NCBI GenBank assembly: GCA_036276735.1 | Contig: DASUOH010000012.1 | Span: 1-56,515 of the forward strand | Direction: 5' to 3' | Source of the DNA: VRUE01 sp036276735 | GTDB taxonomy: Bacteria; Actinomycetota; Thermoleophilia; Solirubrobacterales; 70-9 | Length of the DNA stretch: 56,515 bases | Shown here: piece by piece, positions 28,047 through 36,769 of the stretch | Layout of the letters: every line of letters begins with the position of its first letter | Position numbering within the stretch: the first letter of the stretch is position 1 | Notes under the pieces: generated by a model | Database searches by the model: none | What the model was told of the DNA's origin: nothing | What the model saw: the letters and a program-made list of their open reading frames with translations, nothing else | Program-made: the position numbers and the translations under genes

Positions 28047-28640
28047 GTGGGCTCCGGGCTCTCGATCGGCGTCCTCGCGGTACAAGGCGGCTTCGAAGCC
28101 CACGTCCAAGTGCTGCGCGAGCTGGGCGCGGAGGTCCGCGAGGTGCGCACGCCGGAGGATCTACGAGGGCTCGACGGCCTCGTCATCCCGGGCGGGGAGA
28201 GCACGACGATCGTCAAGGGGATCGAGTCGGCCCGCCTGGAGCCGGCGATCCGGGCGCACCTGGACGGCGGCGGCACCGTCTTTGCGACCTGCGCGGGGAT
28301 GATCGTCTGCGACGACGCCCACCTCGGCCTGCTCGACGCGACGGCTCGGCGCAATGCCTTCGGCCGTCAGCTCGCCAGCTTCGAGGTCGAGGTCGAGGTC
28401 GAGGGACTCGGCGACGAGCCGTTGCGAGGGGTGTTCATTCGCGCTCCATGGGTAGAGCGGTGGGGACCGGAGGTCGAGGTGCTCGCGACCTACGACGACC
28501 ACCCGGTCGCGATCCGCGAGGGCAGCGTGCTGGCCTGCGCCTTCCATCCGGAGCTGACCGACGACTCCCGCCTGCACGCGCTGTTCATGGCAATGACTAC
28601 CGGGGCCCGAGAGCGGGCCCACGAGGAGGCCGAGACGTGA
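28047..28640 (+). CDS. pdxT: Pyridoxal 5'-phosphate synthase glutaminase PdxT
   Basis: 197 residues from GTG 28047. It hydrolyses glutamine and channels ammonia to PdxS. Visible are IGVLAVQGGFEAHV, the oxyanion motif IPGGESTTI, the catalytic Cys in VFATCAGMI and the His/Glu pair in AFHPELTDD. The Cys loop reads ATCAGM as in other PdxT proteins. Its stop overlaps the GTG start of the aminopeptidase gene (GTGA). Confidence 0.97.
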   Translation: MGSGLSIGVLAVQGGFEAHVQVLRELGAEVREVRTPEDLRGLDGLVIPGGESTTIVKGIESARLEPAIRAHLDGGGTVFATCAGMIVCDDAHLGLLDATARRNAFGRQLASFEVEVEVEGLGDEPLRGVFIRAPWVERWGPEVEVLATYDDHPVAIREGSVLACAFHPELTDDSRLHALFMAMTTGARERAHEEAET

Positions 28641-29740
28641 GAGATCCGAGAGTCGAGCGCCTGGCGAAGATCCTGGTCGGCTACTCGACCGAGGTCAAAG
28701 AAGGAGAGGTCGTCTCGATCGACGGCGAGAACGGCGCCGAGCCGCTGCTCCTGGCGGTCTACGAGGAGGTGCTGAAGGCCGGCGCCCATCCGATCATGAA
28801 CGTCGCGCTCGACGGCCAGTCGGCGATCTACTACAAGCACGCGAGCGACGCCCAGCTCGACTGGGTCTCGCCGGTCTCCGAATGGCTGCTGGAGAACGTC
28901 GACGTGCGGATCGCGGTCGGGGCCACCGCCAACACCCGCGAGCTCTCCGCCGTGCCGCCGGAGCGCCAGACCCGGCGCCAGACCGCGACCGGGGAGCTGC
29001 TGGCGCGGGCGATGGAGCGCAGCGCCAAGGGCGAGTTCCGCTGGTGCTACACCCTCTTCCCGACCAACGCCTATGCGGCCGAGGCCGAGATGAGCTTCGC
29101 CGACTACGAGGACTTCTACTACGGCGCCTGCCTGGCCACCGACGGCGACCCGCTGACCGCCTGGCGGAAGGCCTCGGAGGAGTGCGTGCGCCTGGCCGAG
29201 TGGATCGAGGGTCACGAGGAGGTGCGGGTGACGGCACCCGGGACCGACATCAAGCTCGGCATCGCCGGCCGTAAGTTCATCCCCTGCGACGGCCGCCACA
29301 ACATGCCCGACGGCGAGTTCTTCACCGGTCCGGTCGAGGACTCGGTCGAGGGCGAGGTCAGCTTCCACCTGCCGGCGACGATCGGCGGCCGCGAGGTCGC
29401 CGGGGTGCGGCTGCGCTTCGAGGGCGGCAAGGTGGTCGACGCGAGCGCCGAGCGCGGCGAGGAGTTTCTCGTCCAGCTGCTCGATACCGACGACGGCGCG
29501 CGCCGTCTCGGTGAGCTCGGGATCGGCACGAACTACGCGATCGATCGCGGCACCCGCGAGGTGCTGCTCGACGAGAAGCTAGGCGGCACCGTCCACATGG
29601 CGGTCGGCCGCAGCTACCCGGAGTCGGGCGGCGTCAACGAGTCGGCCGTCCACACCGATCTCGTTTGCGACCTGCGCCTGGGCGGCAGGATTGAAGTCGA
29701 CGGCACCGTCATGCAGGAGGACGGGAAGTTCGTCGTCTAG
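28637..29740 (+). CDS. M29 family aminopeptidase (AmpS-type)
   Basis: 367 residues from GTG 28637, overlapping the pdxT stop. It matches thermophilic aminopeptidases of family M29: RVERLAKILVGYSTEVKEGE near the start, NVDVRIAVGATANTRELS, TDIKLGIAGRKFIPCDGRHNMPDGE (read in parts), PVEDSVEGEVSF with metal-ligand Glu residues, and C-terminal GGTVHMAVGRSYPESGG and VHTDLVCDL with the His/Asp ligands. These are cytosolic, dual-metal, broad-specificity enzymes. Placement after pdxST suggests co-expression without an obvious shared pathway. Confidence 0.9.
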   Translation: MRDPRVERLAKILVGYSTEVKEGEVVSIDGENGAEPLLLAVYEEVLKAGAHPIMNVALDGQSAIYYKHASDAQLDWVSPVSEWLLENVDVRIAVGATANTRELSAVPPERQTRRQTATGELLARAMERSAKGEFRWCYTLFPTNAYAAEAEMSFADYEDFYYGACLATDGDPLTAWRKASEECVRLAEWIEGHEEVRVTAPGTDIKLGIAGRKFIPCDGRHNMPDGEFFTGPVEDSVEGEVSFHLPATIGGREVAGVRLRFEGGKVVDASAERGEEFLVQLLDTDDGARRLGELGIGTNYAIDRGTREVLLDEKLGGTVHMAVGRSYPESGGVNESAVHTDLVCDLRLGGRIEVDGTVMQEDGKFVV

Positions 29741-29832
29741 CTGTAGCTCCCAAGGAGGATAAAGCGCTCGGCCTCGCCGTTGGTGCAGGGCCGGTAGGGC
29801 TGGGTGCGCAGGTGGCGACGCCGAGCTCTTCT

Positions 29833-29871
29833 GGTGCGACTTATGTCTGGGTAGCGAGCAAAAGTCGCACC
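29833..29871. repeat. Intergenic palindrome / possible bidirectional terminator
   Basis: GGTGCGACTT (29833-29842) and AAGTCGCACC (29862-29871) form a perfect 10-bp stem with a 19-base loop. It lies between two convergent genes (stops at 29740 and 29891). There is no strong T-run, so it may be a palindromic intergenic repeat rather than a classical intrinsic terminator; it could still end transcripts from both sides. Confidence 0.5.
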
Positions 29872-29890
29872 GGAAGGGATCGGGCGCGGG

Positions 29891-30295
29891 TCACCCGCTG
29901 GGCAAGGGGGACCCCGCCAGCAGGAAGAACCAGGCGACGAAGACCGCGGCGGCGAGCAGCACCGACCCCATCAGCACCGCCTCGACGACGGTGGTGTTGC
30001 CGACCGGTGCCGAGCTGTCGCGCATGCTCTTCAGCCAGGCGGGGCGCATCGGGGCCAGCCGGTTGGTGCCGGTGGTCCTGATGTAGAGGTCGTTGAGGCG
30101 GCCGATCAGCCAGGCGTCGAGGACGATCGTGACGAGGATGCCGACCGCGACCACCGCGTAGGGGCCCTGGCTGGGGAACTGGGTGTCGGCGACCTTGGAG
30201 CCGATGTAGATCCAGCCGACCGGGATCGCCGTCCACAACGCCAGGGCAGCGAAAAGCATCACGACGAACAGGACGCTTGCCGTGATTGCCCGCAC
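29891..30295 (-). CDS. Small membrane protein
   Basis: 134 residues with three or four spans: AITASVLFVVMLFAALALW, IPVGWIYIGSKVA, AVVAVGILVTIVLDAWLIG and VEAVLMGSVLLAAAVFVAWF. A basic central loop (RTTGTNRLAPMRPAWLKSMRD) faces the cytosol. No known domain recognised. It is divergent from yebC; only ten bases separate the two start codons, so their promoters must overlap each other's coding sequence or be leaderless. Confidence 0.7.
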   Translation of the reverse strand: MRAITASVLFVVMLFAALALWTAIPVGWIYIGSKVADTQFPSQGPYAVVAVGILVTIVLDAWLIGRLNDLYIRTTGTNRLAPMRPAWLKSMRDSSAPVGNTTVVEAVLMGSVLLAAAVFVAWFFLLAGSPLPSG

Positions 30296-30305
30296 GGCTC
30301 ATAGA

Positions 30306-31064
30306 ATGGCAAACGTGTCCGGGCACTCGAAGTGGTCCTCGATCAAACACAAGAAGGGCGCGGCCGACGCCAAACGCGGCAAGCTCTTCACCAAGCTGGC
30401 GCGGGCGATCACGGTCGCGGCGCGCGACGGCGGCGGCGATCCGGACGGCAACCCGGCTCTCGCGACCGCAGTCCAGAAGGCGCGGGACGCCTCGATGCCG
30501 AAGGACAACATCCAGCGGGCGATCGACCGCGGCACCGGTGCGGGCGGCGACGCGGCAGCAATCGAGAGGGTCGTATTCGAGGGCTACGGGCCCGGCGGCG
30601 CCGCCGTCCTGGTCGAGGCGCTGACCGACAACCGCAACCGCACCAGCGCCGAAGTCCGCCACGCCTTCAGCAAGCACAACGGCAGCCTCGGCGAGCCCGG
30701 CTCGGTGGCCTGGATCTTCGAGAAACGCGGCGCCGTCAGCGTCGAGGCCGCGCGCTACGACGAGGACGACCTGATCGTCGCGATCGACGCCGGCGCCGAA
30801 GATGTGCGCGACGAGGGGGAGACGCTGCGGGTGCTCTGTCAGCCGAGCGACCTCAGCGCCGTCCGGGAGGCGCTGCAGGGGGCTGAGATCGAGGTCGAGT
30901 CGGCCGACCTGACCATGGAGCCGAAGAGCACGGTCGAGGTCAGGGGCAACGACGCCAAGTCGCTGCTGGGTCTGATCGAGGCGCTCGAAGAGGACGACGA
31001 CGTCAACGAGGTGCACGCCAACTTCGATATCCCCGACGAGGTTTTGCAGGAGCTTGCTGCCTAA
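30306..31064 (+). CDS. yebC: YebC/PmpR family translation/transcription factor
   Basis: 252 residues from ATG 30306 (MANVSGHSKWSSIKHKKGA). The family start motif SGHSKW is followed by KAADAKRGKLFTKLARAI-like sequence, then ARDASMPKDNIQRAIDRGTG and the VEALTDNRNRTSAEVRHAF block. YebC proteins act as transcriptional regulators or help ribosomes through difficult proline stretches. Its position directly upstream of ruvC is the usual bacterial arrangement. The 12-bp palindrome CCTCCCGGGAGG lies at 31072-31083, between yebC and ruvC. Confidence 0.95.
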   Translation: MANVSGHSKWSSIKHKKGAADAKRGKLFTKLARAITVAARDGGGDPDGNPALATAVQKARDASMPKDNIQRAIDRGTGAGGDAAAIERVVFEGYGPGGAAVLVEALTDNRNRTSAEVRHAFSKHNGSLGEPGSVAWIFEKRGAVSVEAARYDEDDLIVAIDAGAEDVRDEGETLRVLCQPSDLSAVREALQGAEIEVESADLTMEPKSTVEVRGNDAKSLLGLIEALEEDDDVNEVHANFDIPDEVLQELAA

Positions 31065-31113
31065 CGCTTGACCTCCCGGGAGGCATCCGGGCTCCGCTCC
31101 AGAATCAGGTCCC

Positions 31114-31641
31114 ATGCAGGTAGTCATGGGAATCGACCCCGGTCCAGCCAACCTCGGCTTCGGCGTCGTGCGGGTCGAGGGCAACCGGATGGTCGCGCTC
31201 GACGGCGGCGTCGTCGAAACCTCGGCTGAGCTGCCGATGGAGCGGCGCCTGGAGCAGATCCACCGCGAGCTCGCCGAGCTGATCGCTTGGCACGAGCCAG
31301 GGGCGCTGGCGGTCGAGGAGGTCTTCTTCGGCAAGAACGTGAGGACGGCGATGGCGGTCGGCCAGGCGAGCGGTGCGGCGATGTTGGCCGCGGCGCAGGG
31401 CGGTATCCCATGCTTCGCCTACACCCCACAGGCGATCAAGATGGCCGTCTGCGGTTCCGGCGCGGCGGGCAAGCGGCAGGTGCAGCGAATGGTCGGCACG
31501 CTGCTCGGCCTGCCCGAGCCGCCCAGCCCCGATCACGCCGCCGATGCGCTGGCGGTTGCGATCTGCCACGGCGGCGGCGTCGGCAGGCGGGAGGCACTCG
31601 CTGCGGCGGACAGCAGCCGTGGGGCGAGGGTGGCGGGATGA
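31114..31641 (+). CDS. ruvC: Holliday junction endonuclease RuvC
   Basis: 175 residues with the RuvC RNase H-like fold: VMGIDPGPANLGFGVV carries the first catalytic Asp, ALAVEEVFFGKNVRTAMAVGQASG the Glu, and PSPDHAADALAVAICH the C-terminal Asp pair. It resolves Holliday junctions by paired cuts, guided by RuvAB. Overlaps ruvA by four bases; ruvC-ruvA-ruvB forms one operon here. Confidence 0.97.
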   Translation: MQVVMGIDPGPANLGFGVVRVEGNRMVALDGGVVETSAELPMERRLEQIHRELAELIAWHEPGALAVEEVFFGKNVRTAMAVGQASGAAMLAAAQGGIPCFAYTPQAIKMAVCGSGAAGKRQVQRMVGTLLGLPEPPSPDHAADALAVAICHGGGVGRREALAAADSSRGARVAG

Positions 31642-32228
31642 TCGCCGCGGTCCGCGGAGAGGTGATGGTGCGGCGTCCCGATCACGTCGTGATCGACGCC
31701 GGCGGCGTCGGCTACCGGCTCGCGGTCTCGGCGGAGACCCTCAAGGCCGTGCCCGCGACCGGCCGCGAGGCCTTTCTACATGCCGAGCTGATCGCCCGCG
31801 AGGACTCGCTCTCGCTCTACGGCTTCGCCTCGGAGGAGGAGCGCGACCTCTTCGGCCAGCTGGTCTCGGTCAGCGGCGTCGGCCCCAAAGTGGCGATCGC
31901 GGCCCTCTCGGGAGGGCCGGCACGGGAGCTCTTGCGGGCGATCGCGGCCGGCGACGCAAAGCGCTTCCAGGCGGTTCCCGGGATCGGCAAACGCACGGCT
32001 GAGCGGATCATCGTCGAGCTGCGCGAGAAGGTGGCCGGGGCGCTCGACGAGGCGATGGTGGCGACGGCCGCCGACGGCGGCGACGCGCGGGCGCTCGCCC
32101 GCGACGGGCTGGTCAACCTCGGCTACGCACCGCTGGAGGCAGAGCAGCTGCTCGACGGGATCGAGAGCGGCGACCCGCAGGAGCTGATCGCGACGGCGCT
32201 ACGCAAGGCGGGGAGCGCGAAAGCGTGA
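31638..32228 (+). CDS. ruvA: Holliday junction branch migration protein RuvA
   Basis: 196 residues from ATG 31638. The N-terminal OB domain starts MIAAVRGEVMVRRPDHVVID; two helix-hairpin-helix motifs follow (QLVSVSGVGPKVAIAALS and FQAVPGIGKRTAERIIVEL); the C-terminal UBA-like domain that contacts RuvB ends the protein (ARDGLVNLGYAPLEAEQLL). It recognises the four-way junction and loads RuvB. Its stop overlaps the ruvB GTG. Confidence 0.97.
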   Translation: MIAAVRGEVMVRRPDHVVIDAGGVGYRLAVSAETLKAVPATGREAFLHAELIAREDSLSLYGFASEEERDLFGQLVSVSGVGPKVAIAALSGGPARELLRAIAAGDAKRFQAVPGIGKRTAERIIVELREKVAGALDEAMVATAADGGDARALARDGLVNLGYAPLEAEQLLDGIESGDPQELIATALRKAGSAKA

Positions 32229-33295
32229 CCGAGAAGCGTATCCGCACGCCGGGAATCGACGAGCCGATCCCGGTCGACGCCGAGGTGCGCGTGCACGATG
32301 CCCGCGCCGACGTCCCCGACGAGGACCTCGACCGCTCGCTGCGCCCGCAGAGGCTCGCCGACTTCGTCAACCAGCGTCAGGTCACCGAGCAGCTCGAGAT
32401 CTTCATCGAGGCGGCGCGCCAGCGGGAAGAGCCGCTCGACCACGTCCTGCTTGCCGGTCCTCCCGGGCTCGGCAAGACGTCGCTCGCCCACATCGTCGCC
32501 GCCGAGATGGACGTGCCGCTGGTCCAGACCGCCGGCCCGGCGCTCGAGCGCAAGGCCGACATCGCCTCCTTCCTAACCGCGCTGGAGCCGGGCAGCGTCT
32601 TCTTCGTCGACGAGATCCATCGCCTCGGCCGCGCCGTCGAGGAGACGTTGTATCCGGCGATGGAGGACGGCGAGCTGCCGGTCGTGCTGGGGCAGGGCGC
32701 CGGGGCCCGCACGGTCACCCTGCCGCTCCCACCCTTCACGCTGGTCGGCGCCACGACGCGCTCCGGCCTGCTGACCACCCCGCTGCGCGACCGCTTCGGC
32801 GTCTGTCACCGGCTCGAGCACTACAACGCCGAGCACCTGGCGGAGATCGTCGAGCGCTCGGCCGGCATCCTCGGGGTCGAGATCGACGCCGAGGGCGCGC
32901 GGACGATCGCCGGGCGCTCGCGGGGCACTCCCCGCGTCGCCAACCGGCTGCTCAAGCGGGTGCGGGACTTCGCGCAGGTCAAGGGCCGCGGCAAGGTCGA
33001 CGCGGACGTCGCCGCGGCGGGCCTGGCCATGCTCGAGGTCGACGCCGGGGGACTGGACCGCAGCGACCGCAACCTGCTGGAGACGGTCGCCACCAAGTTC
33101 GGTGGGGGCCCGGTCGGGCTCTCGACGCTGGCCGTCGCGATCGGCGAGGAGCAGGACACGATCGAGGACGTCCTCGAGCCCTATCTGCTGCAGGAGGGAC
33201 TGCTGAAGCGGACTCCTCGCGGTCGGGTCCTAACCGAGCGGGCCTACGAGCACCTGGGCGTCGCGGAGCCGGAGCGACCGGGCAGCCTTTTTTGA
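32225..33295 (+). CDS. ruvB: Holliday junction helicase RuvB
   Basis: 356 residues from GTG 32225. AAA+ motor: RPQRLADFVNQRQVTEQL, Walker A AGPPGLGKTSLAHI, Walker B FFVDEIHRL, sensor and arginine-finger region VGATTRSGLLTTPLRDRFG, and a winged-helix C-terminus (LLKRTPRGRVLTERAYEHLG). It drives branch migration on RuvA-bound junctions. Slight N-terminal extension (~25 residues) relative to E. coli. Full length. Confidence 0.98.
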   Translation: MTEKRIRTPGIDEPIPVDAEVRVHDARADVPDEDLDRSLRPQRLADFVNQRQVTEQLEIFIEAARQREEPLDHVLLAGPPGLGKTSLAHIVAAEMDVPLVQTAGPALERKADIASFLTALEPGSVFFVDEIHRLGRAVEETLYPAMEDGELPVVLGQGAGARTVTLPLPPFTLVGATTRSGLLTTPLRDRFGVCHRLEHYNAEHLAEIVERSAGILGVEIDAEGARTIAGRSRGTPRVANRLLKRVRDFAQVKGRGKVDADVAAAGLAMLEVDAGGLDRSDRNLLETVATKFGGGPVGLSTLAVAIGEEQDTIEDVLEPYLLQEGLLKRTPRGRVLTERAYEHLGVAEPERPGSLF

Positions 33296-33341
33296 GCGGC
33301 GCACGACCTGTTCCGAACGGAGTCTCAGTAGCCTGTGGGCC

Positions 33342-33830
33342 ATGCCGTTCTTCATCTGTCCCAACTGCGGCAATCGGGAGGTCAGCGCCGATCGCACGGC
33401 GGGCTTCAGCACGCGCCCGAAGGGCTGCTCCAAGTGCGGCTTCGGCTTCGTCTTCGAGCTGCTCGACGACTACTACCCAGCGCCCGACGCCGCCTTTTTC
33501 GTCTGCGACCAGAAGGCACGGGTCATCGACGCCGGCCGCGGCAGCTTCGAGCTGACCGGACTGACCGACGAAGACGTGATCGGGAGGCCCGTGCAGGAGG
33601 TGCTGGGACTGCGCTGGAAGGACTCCGGCGACGGCGGCGAGGTCGCCGACGTCGACGGGAACGGCGTCGCCGATCCGATCGAGACCTCGCTGGAGTGGGG
33701 GGTTCGATCGCTCGGCAAGAAAGTCTCCGTCAACGCGGAGGGCGACCTGCCGGCCGACGCAATCGCCGACGTCTTCCCGGCTTACGACGACGACGGCGGG
33801 CTGCTGCTCGTGCTGACACCGGATAAATAG
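33342..33830 (+). CDS. Zinc-ribbon protein with PAS-like domain
   Basis: 162 residues. The N-terminus holds a four-Cys ribbon: ICPNCGNREVSADRT and GCSKCGFGFVFE. The centre looks like a PAS fold, with AFFVCDQKARVIDAGRGSF, LTGLTDEDVIGRPVQEVLGL, then a strand-rich end (LLLVLTPDK). PAS domains sense ligands or mediate contacts, so this could be a small redox- or zinc-dependent sensor without a catalytic output. It lies between ruvB (46 bases) and secDF (four bases), so it is probably transcribed with secDF. Confidence 0.7.
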   Translation: MPFFICPNCGNREVSADRTAGFSTRPKGCSKCGFGFVFELLDDYYPAPDAAFFVCDQKARVIDAGRGSFELTGLTDEDVIGRPVQEVLGLRWKDSGDGGEVADVDGNGVADPIETSLEWGVRSLGKKVSVNAEGDLPADAIADVFPAYDDDGGLLLVLTPDK

Positions 33831-33834
33831 GGCG

Positions 33835-36750
33835 ATGGCACGACGGCGCAGCAACATCCTCATCCTGGTCTTCGTACTGGCGCTGATCGTCGTCTCCGGG
33901 CTGATCGTCGCCAACAAGGAGACCCGGCTCGGGCTTGACCTCAAGGGCGGCACCGAACTCGTCTACCAGGGGACCCCGACCGGCAAGGTCGAAGAGGTCA
34001 GCGGCGAGGACATCGAGCGCTCGATCGACATCATCCGCGAGCGCGTCGACGAGCTGGGAGTCGCCGAGCCCGAGGTCTCACGCCTCGGCACTACCGAGAT
34101 CTCGGTCAGCCTGCCCGACGTCACCAATGCGCAACGGGCGATCGACCAGGTCGGCACCACCGCGCAGCTCTACTTCTACGACTGGGAACCGAACCTGATT
34201 GGCCGCTCCAAGGTCATCGGGGGCGTCCCGGGGCGCCAGCCGCCGGCCAAAGCGCTCGAAGAAGCGAACAAAGAATGGGAGGCCGCCGGTCGCAGCCCCG
34301 CCAAACGCGAAAACGGGCAGCAGATTTTCTCCGGCGCCTACCCGACGGCTTACGCCGCGGTCAAACTCGCCACCGAACAGAAACCGGAACCCGACTGTAC
34401 GGAATGCTCGACCAACCGGCCGCGTTACTACCTGTTCTCAGGAGACAGCGCCCACGAGCTGCTCGCCGGGCCTGAGTTCGCCAAAAAAGACCTCTTCATC
34501 ACGGCGACCGGGGAACAACGGGCCGGCAAAGAGTGCGACGAGAAGACCGAACAGTGCCCGGAAGTGCTCGTTGTGCCGCCCGGCACGGTTGTCGTCTCGG
34601 AGCTGCCCTCGGACGAAAGCGGGTCGGTCATCGAGGGCGCCAAACCGGGCTGGTACGCGCTGCGCGACCGCCCGGCGCTCTCGGGCGACGACATCACCGA
34701 CCCCAAGCAGGAATTCAACCAGTTCAACCAGCCGAACGTAACGTTTGAATTCACCGACGAGGGGCGCGAGGCGTTCCACCGGGTCACGCGCCAGATCGCC
34801 CAGCGCGGCCAGGCGAGAGCCTTCGGTGCGGTCACGACCCAACAGGCCGAAGAACTCTCCGGCCGCTTCGCCGTCGTCCTCGACAACGAAGTCAAGACGC
34901 GGCCCTCGATCGACTTCAAACAGTACCCCGACGGCATCGACGGTCGGACCGGCGCCGAAATCGCCGGCGGCTTCGCCGGCATCCAGGACGCGCAGGATCT
35001 GGCGACCTTCCTGCAGATCGGCGCCCTGCCGATCAACCTGAAGCTGATCAGCCAGACGCAGGTCTCGGCAACGCTCGGTGAGCAGGCCCTCGACCAGGGG
35101 CTGAAAGCCGGGTTGATCGGTCTGGCCCTGGTGATCCTCTTCCTGCTCCTCTACTACCGCCTGCTCGGCGTCGTCGCGACGCTTGGCCTGGCGGTCTATG
35201 CGGTCGTCTTCTTCGCGCTGATCAAGCTGATCCCGGTCACGATGACCCTGCCGGGCATCGCCGGCCTGATCCTCACGATCGGCGTTGCCGCCGACTCCAA
35301 CATCGTCATCTTCGAGCGGATCAAGGAGGAGGTGCGGGCCGGCCGCAGCCTCACCTCGGCGATCGCCGTCGGCTACCGGCGCGGCATCGCGACGATCATC
35401 GACGCCAACGTCATCACCCTGCTGACCGCTTTCATCCTCTTCGTCCTGGCGACCGCCGGCGTCAAAGGCTTCGCCTTCACGCTCGGCGTCGGCACGATCG
35501 TCTCGCTCTTCACCGCGGTCGTCTTCACCCAGGCGCTGTTCGGGATCTTCGGCCGCGGCCTGCTCAACCTCTCGCCGCGCTTGCTCGGCGCCAGCGAGGA
35601 CTCGCGGGCGCGCTGGCGGTTCAACTTCATCGGCGCCAGCCGCTGGTTCTTCTCAGCCTCAGGTGTGATCCTGGTCGTGGGCGCGCTCGCGCTGGCCGGC
35701 AACCAGCTCAACTTCGGCATCGACTTCGAGTCGGGGACGCGGCTGAACTTCGCCCCGCAGGAGCAAAACGTCACCGTCGAGGACGTGCGGGCGGTCCTCG
35801 AGGAGGAGGGGCTCGGCGAGGCGGAGATTCAGGAGACCGAGAACGACCGCTTCGGGACGGGCTTCCAGGTGCAGACGGGCGAGCTGCAGCCTGGCGGCGT
35901 GAGCGAGGTGAGGGGTGCGCTCACCGCCGAGCTCGGGACCCAGCCCGGCAGCTTCGAAAACACCAGCGTGGGGCCGACCTTCGGCGAACAGATCGCCCGG
36001 AGCGCGATGTTCGCGATCATCTTCTCGCTGCTGCTGATCTCGGCCTACGTCGCCTTCCGGTTCGAAGCCAAGTACGCGGTGCCGGTGCTGATCGCCGTCG
36101 CGCACGACATCCTGATCACGGCCGGCGTCTATTCGCTCGTCGACAAAGAAGTCAGCAGCGGCACCGTCGCCGCCTTCCTGACCATCCTCGGCTACTCGCT
36201 CTATGACTGCGTGATCGTCTTCGACCGGATCCGGGAGAACGTGCCTCGGATGCCGCGCGCCGCCTTCTCGCAGATCGTCAACCGCTCGATGAGCGAGGTC
36301 CTGACCCGATCGCTGATCACCGGACTCTCCGCCGTCTTCCTGGTCGCGATGCTGCTCGTCTTCGGCGGCGCCACGCTGCAGGACTTCGCCTTCGCGATGA
36401 TGGTCGGGATCTTCTCCGGAACGTACTCCTCGATCTTCATCGCCTCGCCGGTCCTGACCGCGTGGAAGGAACGCGAGCCCGGTTTCGTGCGGCGGCGGGA
36501 GCGGATCGCCTCCAGCGAGGGCAAGGTCCCGGCCTTCGTCGACGACACCGAGCTTGCCCGCCTCGACGGCGAGGAAGCGGCGCAGGAAGCGGAGATCGTG
36601 CCGGAGGAAGAAGAGGAAGTCGCCCTGGTCGGCGCCGAGCCCGACGGAGCCAAAGACGGCGACGACCCCGCCGCGGCCGAGCGCCGTGAGCGCAACCGCC
36701 GCCGCCGTGAACGCCGCCAGCAGCGCCGCAAGCACGGGAGGAACCGCTGA
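33835..36750 (+). CDS. secDF: Fused protein-export membrane protein SecDF
   Basis: 971 residues. SecD half: first span (ILILVFVLALIVVSGLIVA), LGLDLKGGTELVYQ, the large periplasmic P1 region (~120-400), then five spans from GLKAGLIGLALVILFLLLYY. SecF half begins near 590: WFFSASGVILVVGALALAG, FGIDFESGTRLNF, then spans including VLIAVAHDILITAGVYSLV and YSLYDCVIVFDRIREN. SecDF uses the proton gradient to pull exported proteins out of the Sec channel. SecD and SecF are usually separate in actinobacteria; here they are one chain. A charged C-terminal tail ends in a Arg-rich stretch. Confidence 0.95.
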   Translation: MARRRSNILILVFVLALIVVSGLIVANKETRLGLDLKGGTELVYQGTPTGKVEEVSGEDIERSIDIIRERVDELGVAEPEVSRLGTTEISVSLPDVTNAQRAIDQVGTTAQLYFYDWEPNLIGRSKVIGGVPGRQPPAKALEEANKEWEAAGRSPAKRENGQQIFSGAYPTAYAAVKLATEQKPEPDCTECSTNRPRYYLFSGDSAHELLAGPEFAKKDLFITATGEQRAGKECDEKTEQCPEVLVVPPGTVVVSELPSDESGSVIEGAKPGWYALRDRPALSGDDITDPKQEFNQFNQPNVTFEFTDEGREAFHRVTRQIAQRGQARAFGAVTTQQAEELSGRFAVVLDNEVKTRPSIDFKQYPDGIDGRTGAEIAGGFAGIQDAQDLATFLQIGALPINLKLISQTQVSATLGEQALDQGLKAGLIGLALVILFLLLYYRLLGVVATLGLAVYAVVFFALIKLIPVTMTLPGIAGLILTIGVAADSNIVIFERIKEEVRAGRSLTSAIAVGYRRGIATIIDANVITLLTAFILFVLATAGVKGFAFTLGVGTIVSLFTAVVFTQALFGIFGRGLLNLSPRLLGASEDSRARWRFNFIGASRWFFSASGVILVVGALALAGNQLNFGIDFESGTRLNFAPQEQNVTVEDVRAVLEEEGLGEAEIQETENDRFGTGFQVQTGELQPGGVSEVRGALTAELGTQPGSFENTSVGPTFGEQIARSAMFAIIFSLLLISAYVAFRFEAKYAVPVLIAVAHDILITAGVYSLVDKEVSSGTVAAFLTILGYSLYDCVIVFDRIRENVPRMPRAAFSQIVNRSMSEVLTRSLITGLSAVFLVAMLLVFGGATLQDFAFAMMVGIFSGTYSSIFIASPVLTAWKEREPGFVRRRERIASSEGKVPAFVDDTELARLDGEEAAQEAEIVPEEEEEVALVGAEPDGAKDGDDPAAAERRERNRRRRERRQQRRKHGRNR

Positions 36751-36769
36751 TGACGAAGGCAGGCATCTG

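Noticed and set aside
26178..28109. 643-codon minus-strand open frame opposite the RpiR regulator and pdxS
   Set aside because: Antisense to strongly conserved genes; open only because of G+C-rich codon bias, and no recognisable protein features.
28381..28410. GTCGAGGTC-type hexamer repeat inside pdxT
   Set aside because: Encodes the short Val-Glu stretch EVEVEVEG; simple codon repetition within a conserved gene.
31072..31083. 12-bp palindrome CCTCCCGGGAGG between yebC and ruvC as a terminator
   Set aside because: Too short a stem and no T-run; yebC and ruvC are normally transcribed together.
29841..31334. 497-codon minus-strand frame opposite yebC and ruvC
   Set aside because: Shadow of conserved genes; composition typical of reverse-frame translation.
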